NCBI RefSeq assembly: GCF_003933735.1
Contig: NZ_RSED01000014.1
Span: 1 to 64,000, forward strand
DNA length: 64,000 nucleotides
Reading direction: 5' to 3'
Source of the DNA: Aquabacterium soli
Lineage (GTDB): Bacteria > Pseudomonadota > Gammaproteobacteria > Burkholderiales > Burkholderiaceae_C
Shown here piece after piece: positions 35,198 through 44,221 of the stretch. The notes under the pieces were generated by a model. That model saw nothing but the letters and a program-made list of their open reading frames with translations. It ran no database searches and was not told where the DNA came from. The stretch's first letter is position 1; each line of letters begins with the position of its first letter. The position numbers and the translations under genes are program-made.

Positions 35198-36376
35198 TCA
35201 GGCCACGTTGAGGAAGCTGGCCGCGACCACCCGGTTGCGGCCGTCGGCTTTGGCCTGGTAGAGGGCCTGGTCGGCGCGCTGGATGATGGCGTCCAGTGTC
35301 TCTTCAGGGTTGTCGGCCGTGGCCAGGCCGGTGCTGATGGTCACCGAGATCAGCTCGTCGTTCCAGGGGATGCTGACCAGGTTGATGGCTTCGCGCAGGC
35401 GCTCGGCCGCCTGCAGGGCACCGTCGTGCAGGGTGTGGGGCAGCAGCACGCAGAATTCTTCGCCACCGAAGCGGGCCACGCGGTCCACCTCGCGGGCGTG
35501 GGCCTGCAGGGTCTGGGCCACGGCGCACAGCACCGCATCGCCGGCCGCATGCCCCAGGCGGTCGTTGATGCGCTTGAAGTGGTCGATGTCGACCATCAGC
35601 AGCGAGAAGTGCTCATTGAAGCGCTGCAGGCGCTGCGCCTCACGGGCCAGCAGGTATTCGATGGCGCGGCGGTTGAGCAGGCCGGTCAGTGAATCATGGT
35701 GGGACAGGTGCTCCAGGCGCTTGACCAGCCTCATGATCACCATGTAGCCGGCCAGGAAGGAGGCCATGATGGACATCGTCACGTGGGCGAACACGAAGGT
35801 GAACAGCGCGGCATCGGCAGGCAGCAGGTGCCACGCGCCCAGCAGCGTGGGCAGCGGCAGCGCTAGCGCCGTGCCGGCGAAGGTCAGCCCGGCGGCGCTC
35901 AGCAGCACCGAATGCGCGCGGGCCACGCCCACCCCGAACTCGTGGGCGAGGGGCTTGTGGTTGTCGTATGCAGTGCGCCACAGCAGCAGGGCGATGAACA
36001 GCGAGCTGGCGGTTTCGCCCAGTGTGGTCCACCCCAGCGGCAGGCACACGGCCAGGTTGAACACCACCACGGCAACGGCCAGCATCACATGCGAGACGTC
36101 CGTGTGCGGCAGGCGCAAGAAGCTCTGCAGGCCCCGGCGCATCGAGATCAGGCCGAACATCACCAGCACGTTCGCCAGCAGGATGTGCGAGGTCAGGCCC
36201 AGCATGGGGTGCAGGGGCAACAGTGACAGGGCCGCCCCGTTGGCCAGGGCGGCGATCATCCAGTGCCAGGCCGCACGGCGGGACAGGCCCAGCCAGTTGG
36301 CGGCCATCCACCACATCAGGGTCACGAGACCGTGCACCAGAAGCACACAGGCCAGCAAGACGGTGTTGACATCCAT
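35198..36376 (-). CDS. Multi-pass membrane diguanylate cyclase
   Basis: 392 residues. The N-terminal ~215 residues contain six or seven membrane segments, a membrane sensor of unrecognised type. A GGDEF domain (~225-390) follows, with LTGLLNRRAIEYLL, MVDIDHFKRINDRLGHAAGD and active-site FGGEEF (304-308). The I-site REVD (295-298) is present five residues before, so feedback inhibition is expected. The ATG at 36376 follows GGTGAG. The gene sits opposite-strand between moxR-like and its VWA partner. It is a second c-di-GMP synthase in this window. Confidence 0.92.
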   Translation of the reverse strand: MDVNTVLLACVLLVHGLVTLMWWMAANWLGLSRRAAWHWMIAALANGAALSLLPLHPMLGLTSHILLANVLVMFGLISMRRGLQSFLRLPHTDVSHVMLAVAVVVFNLAVCLPLGWTTLGETASSLFIALLLWRTAYDNHKPLAHEFGVGVARAHSVLLSAAGLTFAGTALALPLPTLLGAWHLLPADAALFTFVFAHVTMSIMASFLAGYMVIMRLVKRLEHLSHHDSLTGLLNRRAIEYLLAREAQRLQRFNEHFSLLMVDIDHFKRINDRLGHAAGDAVLCAVAQTLQAHAREVDRVARFGGEEFCVLLPHTLHDGALQAAERLREAINLVSIPWNDELISVTISTGLATADNPEETLDAIIQRADQALYQAKADGRNRVVAASFLNVA

Positions 36377-36483
36377 GGTTCTCACCCCAGACGGCGCATG
36401 CCCCAAAACCCCACGCGAATGCGCCCGTGCGTGCGGTCGGGGCGACAACACGACACAATAGACATCAGTTCGCAGGACTGCAT

Positions 36484-37656
36484 ATGCTCATCGACTTCTT
36501 TTTCGCTTTGCGCTCCGCGCGGCTGCCAGTGACCATTCCAGAGTACCTGGGGCTGCTCGAGGCGATCAAGGCCGGGCTCATCGGCCCGTCCATGGAGGAG
36601 TTCTACCACCTTGCCCGCATGTCGTTGGTCAAGAACGAGACTCACTTTGACAAATTTGACCGCGCGTTTTCCACCTATTTCGGGGGGAAAATCGCCGCCG
36701 TCGACCTGACCAAGGAGATACCCTTGGAGTGGTTGCGCAAGCAACTCGAGCGCGAATTGAGCGCCGAAGAGCGCGCTGCGATCGAGGCGATGGGCTGGGA
36801 CAAGCTGATGGACCGCATCAAGGAACTGCTCGAAGAGCAGAAGGAGCGGCACGAAGGCGGCAACAAGTGGATCGGCACCGGCGGCACCTCGCCGTTCGGT
36901 GCGCACGGCTACAACCCCCAGGGTATCCGCATCGGGCAGGACAAGTCGCGCAACCGCAGCGCCGTCAAGGTCTGGGACAAGCGCGAGTTCAAGGATTACG
37001 ACGACGGCGTCGAGCTCAACACCCGCAGCATCAAGGTGGCGCTGCGCCGCCTGCGCAAGTTCGCGCGCCAGGGCGCGGCCGAAGAACTCGCGCTGGACGA
37101 CACCATCCACGCCACGGCGGCGGCCGGCGGCATGCTGGACATCAAGATGGTGCCCGAGCGGCACAACAACGTGAAGGTGCTGCTGCTGATGGACGTGGGC
37201 GGCACCATGGACGACCACATCCACCGGGTGGAGGAGATGTTCTCGGCCGCCAAGTCCGAGTTCAAGCACCTCGATTTCTACTACTTCCACAACTGCGTCT
37301 ACGACTTCATGTGGAAGAACAACCACCGCCGCTTCTCCGAGAAGATCCCCACCTGGGACATCATCCGCAAGTACAACAAGGACTACAAGCTGATCTTCGT
37401 GGGCGATGCGACCATGAGCCCCTACGAGATCCTGCAGCCCGGCGGCAGCGTGGAGTACAACAACGAAGAGGCCGGTGCTGAATGGGTGCAGCGTCTCACG
37501 CACGCCTTCCCTCACCACGCGTGGATCAACCCCGAGCCGGCTGGCGTGTGGCAGTACCGCCAGAGCGTCGGCATCATGCAGCAGCTGGTGGGCAACCGCA
37601 TGTTCCCGCTGAGCCTGCAGGGGCTGGAATCGGCCATGCGCCTGCTGAGCAAGTGA
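36484..37656 (+). CDS. VWA domain protein, CoxE-like
   Basis: 390 residues. MIDAS-type metal site in LLMDVGGTMDDHI (near 235-243) with a Thr/Met at the usual Ser position. The N-terminal helical part contains LPVTIPEYLGLLEAIKAGL and KIAAVDLTKEIPLEWLRKQL, and a mid-part has YNPQGIRIGQ, all typical of the CoxE/DUF58-like VWA proteins that work with MoxR ATPases. The ATG at 36484 follows AGGA. It works with the ATPase at 34321, although the two are not contiguous. The target is unknown. Confidence 0.9.
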   Translation: MLIDFFFALRSARLPVTIPEYLGLLEAIKAGLIGPSMEEFYHLARMSLVKNETHFDKFDRAFSTYFGGKIAAVDLTKEIPLEWLRKQLERELSAEERAAIEAMGWDKLMDRIKELLEEQKERHEGGNKWIGTGGTSPFGAHGYNPQGIRIGQDKSRNRSAVKVWDKREFKDYDDGVELNTRSIKVALRRLRKFARQGAAEELALDDTIHATAAAGGMLDIKMVPERHNNVKVLLLMDVGGTMDDHIHRVEEMFSAAKSEFKHLDFYYFHNCVYDFMWKNNHRRFSEKIPTWDIIRKYNKDYKLIFVGDATMSPYEILQPGGSVEYNNEEAGAEWVQRLTHAFPHHAWINPEPAGVWQYRQSVGIMQQLVGNRMFPLSLQGLESAMRLLSK

Positions 37657-37710
37657 CACGATGACGGACACCTTGGGAGCGCGGCCCGGGGCCGCTGGCA
37701 CGGGAGCAGG

Positions 37711-39771
37711 ATGCTGAAGGCGTTTGGACGCGCCTGGCGCATGGCCGGGACCGGCGGAGCAGGCCTGCTGGCGCTGGCGGCGGCTGCGCAGAACCCGCCG
37801 GCGGCCGTGCCTGCTTCCGCTGCTGCGGCTCCGCCCGCATCCGCGGCCCCCAGCGCCACCGCCCCCCCGGCTGACGGGACGACGCGCCCGGCCACGGCTC
37901 GGCGGCGCGCGCCGCTGGCCTGGACATTGAGCATCGTTGCGCCCAAGCCGCTGGACGATCTCCTGCGCAGCTACCTGGACATCTCTCGCTACCAGGCGCA
38001 GGTGGCCGAAGCGGCCAAGAAAGCGGCCAAGGCGGGCGGCGACCAGAAGGGGGAGCAGAACGGCGACGACCGGGATGAGAGCCCCGAGGCGGACTCACCC
38101 GCGTCGGCGGCTGCCATCCCCAACCCACCGGCCAGCACCGGCGTGGGCATCACCCGCGGCGAACTGCGTCGTCTGGTGGCCGCCTCGCCGGAGCAGGCGC
38201 GCAGCCTGCTGGAGGCCGAAGGCTATTTCGCCTCGGATATCAAGGTGTCGATGTCGGATGAGGCAGCGGGCTCGCCCGTCGTCGTGAAGATCGAGGTGCA
38301 GCCTGGCCCCAAGGCGCGCGTGGAGCAGGTTCAGCTGGTCTTCGAAGGCGAGCTGGATGTGCAGAACGAGAAGGGCGACCGCGACGCGGTGTCGCTGGTG
38401 CGGCGGCTCAACAGGCAATGGGCGCTGTCGCCGGGCAAGCCCTTCCTGCAATCGGCGTGGTCATCGGCCAAGAACGGCACGCTGGCCACCTTGCGCGCAG
38501 AGGGCTATGCCGCGGCGGTCTGGTCCGGTACCGCGGCCACGGTGGATGCCGAGGCGCACACCGCCAAGCTGTTCGTGGTCGCCGACAGCGGCCCGCGCTT
38601 TTTCTATGGACCCCTGAAAATCGAGGGGCTCAAGCGCCAGCCCGAATCGGCGATCCGCAACTCGGCCGGTTTCAGGCAGGGTGATCCGTACCGCGAGGCA
38701 CAGGTGCTCGACTTCCAGGAGCGCCTGCAGAAGCTCAACCTGTTCGAGAGCGTGTTCGTGACGTTGGCCGACGATCCCGCGCAGGCCAAGGACGCGCCCC
38801 TCACCGTGCAGGTGCGTGAACTGCCTTTGCAGCAGGCCACCTTCGGCATCGGCGCGAGCAGCGACACCGGCCCGCGCGTGTCGGTGGAGCACCTGCACCG
38901 TCTGTTGTGGGGCCAGCCATGGCAGGCCAAATCCAAGGTGCAGCTCGGCCGTGAAGAGTCCGTGCTGCAAACCGACCTGACCTCGCACCCCACCGAAGGG
39001 CGCAAGCGCTGGCTGGCGGCGCTGCAGGCTTCGCGGCTTCTGGACACCGACGATGCGCGCACCCTGAGCTACCGCGTGCGTGGTGGACAGATGGACGAAG
39101 GCGATCGCCTGGAGCGCACGACCTATGCAGAGTTCCTGAGGGCCAAGGTCACCTCTTCCGAGGGGGTGGATGTGTCGGACGCCTCCGCGCTGTCGGTCAA
39201 CCAGCAACTGGTCTGGCGCGACGTGGACAGCCAGATCCTGCCCACCAGGGGCTTCACCGCCAATGTGCAGGGCAGCGTCGGCCATACCTTCTCCACCATG
39301 GACGAGGCCGGGTGGTTCGGGCGGGCCTATGGGCGCCTGACCTGGTACCGGCCGTTGCCGGCGCAGTGGTATGCGATGGTGCGTGGGGAAGGGGGGCATG
39401 TGTTCGCCGCTGATGACGTGAGCGTGCCGGACACGCTGCTGTTCCGTGCCGGGGGTGATGAGTCCGTGCGCGGCTATGGTTACCGCTCCCTGGGGGTGCA
39501 GAAGAACGGCGTCACGGTCGGTGCGCGCACCATGTTCACGGGAAGTGCGGAGCTGGCCCGGCCGATATCGCAACGCTTTCCCAGCCTGTGGGGCGCTGTG
39601 TTCGTGGATGCGGGCGATGCCGCGGACCGCTGGGCCGATCTGGACCCGAAGCTGGGCTATGGCGTGGGCGTGCGCTGGCGCAGCCCAGTGGGCCCCTTGC
39701 GGCTGGACCTGGCCTATGGGCAGGAGGTGAAGCAGTACCGCATTCACTTCAGTGTGGGGATCACGCTGTGA
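37711..39771 (+). CDS. tamA: Translocation and assembly module subunit TamA (Omp85)
   Basis: 686 residues, outer-membrane beta-barrel of the Omp85 family that, with TamB, inserts or exports certain outer-membrane proteins. A signal peptide (MLKAFGRAWRMAGTGGAGLL...) is followed by an Ala/Pro-rich leader, POTRA-type repeats (~130-370) and the barrel with the lid-lock motif SVRGYGYRSLG and AGGD... loops. The last strand ends IHFSVGITL. The ATG at 37711 follows GGGAG. The stop overlaps the GTG start of tamB (GTGA), so the two are coupled. An unusual charged stretch (AKKAAKAGGDQKGEQNGDD) lies in the leader before the POTRA region. Confidence 0.93.
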   Translation: MLKAFGRAWRMAGTGGAGLLALAAAAQNPPAAVPASAAAAPPASAAPSATAPPADGTTRPATARRRAPLAWTLSIVAPKPLDDLLRSYLDISRYQAQVAEAAKKAAKAGGDQKGEQNGDDRDESPEADSPASAAAIPNPPASTGVGITRGELRRLVAASPEQARSLLEAEGYFASDIKVSMSDEAAGSPVVVKIEVQPGPKARVEQVQLVFEGELDVQNEKGDRDAVSLVRRLNRQWALSPGKPFLQSAWSSAKNGTLATLRAEGYAAAVWSGTAATVDAEAHTAKLFVVADSGPRFFYGPLKIEGLKRQPESAIRNSAGFRQGDPYREAQVLDFQERLQKLNLFESVFVTLADDPAQAKDAPLTVQVRELPLQQATFGIGASSDTGPRVSVEHLHRLLWGQPWQAKSKVQLGREESVLQTDLTSHPTEGRKRWLAALQASRLLDTDDARTLSYRVRGGQMDEGDRLERTTYAEFLRAKVTSSEGVDVSDASALSVNQQLVWRDVDSQILPTRGFTANVQGSVGHTFSTMDEAGWFGRAYGRLTWYRPLPAQWYAMVRGEGGHVFAADDVSVPDTLLFRAGGDESVRGYGYRSLGVQKNGVTVGARTMFTGSAELARPISQRFPSLWGAVFVDAGDAADRWADLDPKLGYGVGVRWRSPVGPLRLDLAYGQEVKQYRIHFSVGITL

Positions 39772-42700
39772 CGGCAAGCCCGACGATGTCCCGCGTGGCC
39801 CGATGGATCAAGGTGACCCTGGTCGCCCTGGTGCTGATCGCCGTCGTGGTGGTGGGCGCTGGCGTGGGCGGGGCCTGGCTGGCGCTGCGCAGCGAGACCG
39901 GCACGGCAAGGGCGCTGGCCTGGGTGCCGGGCCTGAAGGTGGTGGAGCCCAAGGGCACGATCTGGGGCGATTTCAGGGCCCGGCGGGTCGAGCTCAGCTT
40001 GCCGCGTGGCTCTCGCCTGACCTTGATGGAGCCGCAGTGGCGCGGCCTGCGCTGGGAGCGGTCTGCTGGGGCGCCCTGGGGCGTGCAGTTGAAGATCGAC
40101 CGGCTGCAGGCGCTGAGCGCCGACCTGCAATGGTTCTCCGCACCGTCGCAGGGGCCCAGCGCGCCTCCCACGGCGATGGACCTGCCTTTCGGGGTGCGCA
40201 TCGACGCGCTGACCGTCGGCCGGTTCCAGAGCAATGTGCTGGGGCCTCAGCCACTGACCGACATCGCCGGCCGGCTGGCCTTGCAGCAGGCGGGCAAGCC
40301 CGGCGCCTCGCACGAGGTGGTGGTCGATTCCCTGCGGTGGCAGAACTGGTCGCTCGATGGCCGGGCCCGCATGCTCACGCGGCGTGACATGACCCTGGAT
40401 GCCTCGCTCACGGCCACATCGCAGAGCGCGCCGGCGGGCCAGGCCCGCCTGACCATGCGTGGCCCGCTGGCCAGGCTCAAGGTGTCTGCACAGGTGTCGG
40501 TGGCGCAGCAGGCACCGCCGGCCGTGGCTGGGGCAGGTGCCAAGGCCGCGGTTGCCTCATCGCCGAAACCCACTGCACCGGTGGACCGCTCACCGCAGAC
40601 CCTGTCGGCCGAAGCCGATGTCGCACCGTTCGCGCCGTGGCCCTTGCCGCGCGCCGATGTCCGGCTCCAACGCTTCGATCTGCAGCGTCTGTGGTCAAGC
40701 CTGCCTATGACCAGCCTGAGCGGGCGGCTGGATGTGGTGCCGCGCGATCTGCAGGCCGGATCGCCGGGATCGCGTGTGGCTGCCAAGGACCAGGCTGCGG
40801 CCACCGCGTCCGATCTGCTGGTGACCGTGGACATGGCCAACGAGCGGCCCGGGCCGTGGGACGCGGGCGCCGTGCCGGTGGTGTCGGTCCGGGCTAATGC
40901 CACCCTGCCTGCGCAGGCAGACACGGCCCACCTGGGATCTTTGGGCCTCAAGGGCCAGGTCGATGCCCGGGTCAGCCTGCCTTCCCAGGCCGGTCGGGCC
41001 GCGGGGACGCTGGCCTTGCAGGGGCGCTGGGATCTCGAGCAGCGCCGGCAGACCGCGCTGTTGCTCACGCTGCAAGGTGTGGATACCCAGGTGCTGCACG
41101 GCCAGGCGCCGGCCCTGCTGCTCAAGGGCGAAGCACGGGTGCAGGGCCAGGCCGACAACAGCTGGCAGGTGCAGGCGAAGGTGGACGGCCGCGATGCGGG
41201 CGGGCGGCAGGGGCAGGTGCTGCGTGAAGCGGTGCAGGCCGTGCTGGATGGGCGCTGGCAGCCTGGTCAGTTCGACCTGGCCGAGTTGTCGCTCAGCGCG
41301 GGTGAGGCCCGGGCCCAAGTGCGCGGCCAATGGCAGGCGATGGGATCGCCCACGCCCACGCCCACGCCCACGCCCACGCCCACGCCCGCTGCACCGGCAT
41401 CTGGCGCCTTGTCCGGTGCCGCTTCTGCCGCCGTCTCGGGCACGCCGCAGGCCCCCCCGGCCGATGCCGAGCCATGGAAGGCCAAGGCCGATCTTCAGAT
41501 CAAGAATTTTGACCCTGCTGTTTGGCTGCCATGGCCACGGCCCGCTGGCGATGCGGTGCAGCGCACCCGGCTGAACGGGCAGGGCCAGTTGGCGCTGAAC
41601 ATGCCCGGACGATGGGCGGACCTGCAAGGGCAGGGCCGTCTGCAACTGGCCGACAGCCAATTGCTGGGCGTGCCGGTGTCCGGGGATGTGAAGGCCGAGC
41701 AGACGGCGTCCGGCAAAGGAACACTGCTCGCGGCTCAGGCCAGGCTCAAGGCCGCCGGCAACGAGGCCCAGGCCGAGCTGCGCTGGCCCGGCGGCGTGGG
41801 GCTGGATGGCCAGCCACCGCAGTCCACGGGGGCCCGTGTGCAGGCCACGATCAAGGCGCCGGCGCTGGCTGGCCTGCAAGGCTGGGTGCAGCCCATGGGG
41901 TGGCGCGGCTTGAAAGGGCAGGCCCATGCCGATGTCACGGTGGAAAGCCCCGGCCCTGGGCGGTGGTCCACCACGGGCGATCTGAACGCCACGGGCATTC
42001 AGGCCGATCTTCCCCAGGGTGGACAAGCCTTGCTGGACGATGCCCACGCGAACTGGACCTTGGGTCTGGGCGAGGCGCCTGCCACGGCCAAGCCCTGGCG
42101 CCTGGATGCCCGCTTGGCGCAGGCCCGCTGGGGACAGTGGGGCGCGCAGCAGTTCAAGGCGCTGGTGGAGGGCATGGCCTCGCAGCACCGGTGGTCATGG
42201 CAGGGCCGCATCGACCTGCCCGAACGCAAGACCGATGGCGGCGAATCCGTCCGTGAGTCGGCCCTCGCCCAGGCCAGCGGCCAGTCGAGCTGGCGTGGCA
42301 ACCTGCTGGCCGACAGCGACCGTGCCTGGCATTCCCGCGTGCAGGGCTTCAAGGTGCAGCCGCTGGCCCCGGACGGTGCCCGCCCATGGGTGGAGGCGCA
42401 ACCCTTCGACATCGATTGGCGCCGCGACCGCAAGGGCCAGCGCCTGACGGCCACCCCCACGCGCATCGACCTGTTCGGGGCGCTGCTGGCCATGCGCGAA
42501 CTGGTGTGGGATCAACGGGGCGAGGAGCAGGGCCGCAGCGATGTGCTGATCGAGCTGGAACCCCTGAAACTGGCCGAAGTGCTGGCGCGCCTGCAGCCGC
42601 ACGCCGGCTGGGGCGGTGACCTGCTGCTGGCAGGGCGTGTCAAGGCCTCGCACCAGCCGGGCCAGCCCTGGCTGGTGGATGCGGAACTGGCTCGCCAGCA

Positions 42701-44216
42701 AGGCGATCTGAGCCTGACCGAGCAGGACATCGAAGGCACGACGGCGCAGCGTCTGGGCGTGCGCCAGATGAAGCTGGCGGCCCAGGCACGCGACGGCGTG
42801 TGGACCTTCACGCAGCAGATGGAAGCGCGCGTGTCGGGCAGCATCGATGGCCGGCAGGTGATCCAGGTCCGCGATCCAACGGCCCTGCCCGGCGCGGACG
42901 ATCCCATCAGTGGCCAGATCTCGGCCCAGGTGGCCAACCTGCGGGCCATGGGCGTGTGGGCGCCGCCGGGTTGGCGCCTGTCGGGCAAGCTCAGTGCGCA
43001 GGCGCAGTTGTCCGGCACCCTGGGGGCGCCGCAGTACGAGGGCCGCGTACAGGGCCAGGAGCTTGGGGCCACCCAGAGCCTGCTCGGTGTCAACCTGGCC
43101 GATGGCACGCTGGATTTGCGCCTCAAGGGAGACCATGCCCGGCTTGAAAGCCTGACCGCGCGCGATGGCGAGGCCAAGGGCGGCAGCCTGCGCCTGAGCG
43201 GCGACGCGGTGCTGGGCGCAGAGCCCACGGCCAATCTGCAGCTTCAGATCGAGCGCTTCGCGCTGCTGCAGCGCGTCGACAGGCGCGTGGTGGTGTCCGG
43301 CGATCTGCAGCTGGGCCTGACGCAGGACACGCTGTCTGCCCAGGGGCAGGCCCGCGTGGACGAAGGCCTGGTGGACATCTCCCAATCCGAGGCGCCCACC
43401 ATTGGCGACGACGTCAACGTCATCAACCGGCCAGGGGTGTCCGATGCCGAGGATGCGGCCGCGGCTGCGGCGGCCGCCGCCGCGCCCAAACGCAAGATGC
43501 AGGTGGCGCTGTCCGTCGACCTGGGCTCCAAGCTGCGCCTGCGTGGCCGTGGCATCGACACCCACCTGCGTGGTGCCCTCAAGGTGAGCACGCCCAATGG
43601 CCGTCCCTACATCACCGGCACCATCTCCACCGCCGATGGCACGTACGCGGCCTATGGGCAGAAGCTGGTGATCGAGCGAGGTTCGATCTCGTTCACCGGC
43701 CCTGTCGACAACCCGCGCCTGGACATCCAGGCCATGCGCCCGCAATCGCCCACGGCCTCGGCCAGCGATGTGAAGGTGGGGGTGCTGATCACCGGCACGG
43801 CGCAGGAGCCGCGCGTTCGCCTGTACTCCGAACCCTCCATGTCCGAGACCGAGAAACTCTCATGGCTGGTCCTGGGACGAGGCCCCAGCGGCCTGGGCGG
43901 CGCAGACCTCGGCCTGCTGCAGACCGCGGCCGCGGCGCTGCTGGCCGGCGAGGGCGGCTCGCCCACCGACAACGTGATCTCGGCCATCGGACTGGACGAG
44001 CTGTCCGTGCGGCAGAGCGATGGCGCCGTGCGCGAGACCATCGTCACCCTGGGCAAGCAGATATCCGACAAGTGGTACGTGGGCTATGAACGCAGCATCA
44101 CCACCACCGAAGGCACCTGGCAGCTGATCTACCGGCTGGGGCAGCGCTTCACCGTGCGGGCGCAGTCCGGTGACGACAACGCGGTCGATCTGCTGTGGTG
44201 GCTGCGTTGGGACTGA
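39768..44216 (+). CDS. tamB: Translocation and assembly module subunit TamB
   Basis: About 1480 residues. An N-terminal inner-membrane anchor (WIKVTLVALVLIAVVVVGAG) is followed by a very long beta-rich periplasmic taco-like region. The C-terminal DUF490 domain (~1090-1480) includes the DGTYAAYGQKLVIERGSISF motif and the closing VDLLWWLRWD. TamB-type proteins bridge inner and outer membrane and move proteins or lipids. The GTG at 39768 overlaps the tamA stop; an ATG at 39786 is the alternative. A Pro-Thr dipeptide tract around 41347-41388 interrupts the repeat region. It is followed only 5 bp later by recC. Confidence 0.92.
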   Translation: MTASPTMSRVARWIKVTLVALVLIAVVVVGAGVGGAWLALRSETGTARALAWVPGLKVVEPKGTIWGDFRARRVELSLPRGSRLTLMEPQWRGLRWERSAGAPWGVQLKIDRLQALSADLQWFSAPSQGPSAPPTAMDLPFGVRIDALTVGRFQSNVLGPQPLTDIAGRLALQQAGKPGASHEVVVDSLRWQNWSLDGRARMLTRRDMTLDASLTATSQSAPAGQARLTMRGPLARLKVSAQVSVAQQAPPAVAGAGAKAAVASSPKPTAPVDRSPQTLSAEADVAPFAPWPLPRADVRLQRFDLQRLWSSLPMTSLSGRLDVVPRDLQAGSPGSRVAAKDQAAATASDLLVTVDMANERPGPWDAGAVPVVSVRANATLPAQADTAHLGSLGLKGQVDARVSLPSQAGRAAGTLALQGRWDLEQRRQTALLLTLQGVDTQVLHGQAPALLLKGEARVQGQADNSWQVQAKVDGRDAGGRQGQVLREAVQAVLDGRWQPGQFDLAELSLSAGEARAQVRGQWQAMGSPTPTPTPTPTPTPAAPASGALSGAASAAVSGTPQAPPADAEPWKAKADLQIKNFDPAVWLPWPRPAGDAVQRTRLNGQGQLALNMPGRWADLQGQGRLQLADSQLLGVPVSGDVKAEQTASGKGTLLAAQARLKAAGNEAQAELRWPGGVGLDGQPPQSTGARVQATIKAPALAGLQGWVQPMGWRGLKGQAHADVTVESPGPGRWSTTGDLNATGIQADLPQGGQALLDDAHANWTLGLGEAPATAKPWRLDARLAQARWGQWGAQQFKALVEGMASQHRWSWQGRIDLPERKTDGGESVRESALAQASGQSSWRGNLLADSDRAWHSRVQGFKVQPLAPDGARPWVEAQPFDIDWRRDRKGQRLTATPTRIDLFGALLAMRELVWDQRGEEQGRSDVLIELEPLKLAEVLARLQPHAGWGGDLLLAGRVKASHQPGQPWLVDAELARQQGDLSLTEQDIEGTTAQRLGVRQMKLAAQARDGVWTFTQQMEARVSGSIDGRQVIQVRDPTALPGADDPISGQISAQVANLRAMGVWAPPGWRLSGKLSAQAQLSGTLGAPQYEGRVQGQELGATQSLLGVNLADGTLDLRLKGDHARLESLTARDGEAKGGSLRLSGDAVLGAEPTANLQLQIERFALLQRVDRRVVVSGDLQLGLTQDTLSAQGQARVDEGLVDISQSEAPTIGDDVNVINRPGVSDAEDAAAAAAAAAAPKRKMQVALSVDLGSKLRLRGRGIDTHLRGALKVSTPNGRPYITGTISTADGTYAAYGQKLVIERGSISFTGPVDNPRLDIQAMRPQSPTASASDVKVGVLITGTAQEPRVRLYSEPSMSETEKLSWLVLGRGPSGLGGADLGLLQTAAAALLAGEGGSPTDNVISAIGLDELSVRQSDGAVRETIVTLGKQISDKWYVGYERSITTTEGTWQLIYRLGQRFTVRAQSGDDNAVDLLWWLRWD
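41347..41388 (+). repeat. In-frame hexanucleotide tract in tamB
   Basis: Six perfect copies of CGCCCA are followed by one CGCCCG. The tract encodes a Pro-Thr linker. Unit loss or gain would change linker length without shifting the frame. Confidence 0.9.
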
Positions 44217-44221
44217 GCGCC

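Noticed and set aside
34321-37656. Carbon monoxide dehydrogenase accessory genes (coxD/coxE)
   Set aside because: The proteins resemble CoxD/CoxE, but no coxMSL structural genes are present. MoxR/VWA pairs occur widely without CO oxidation.
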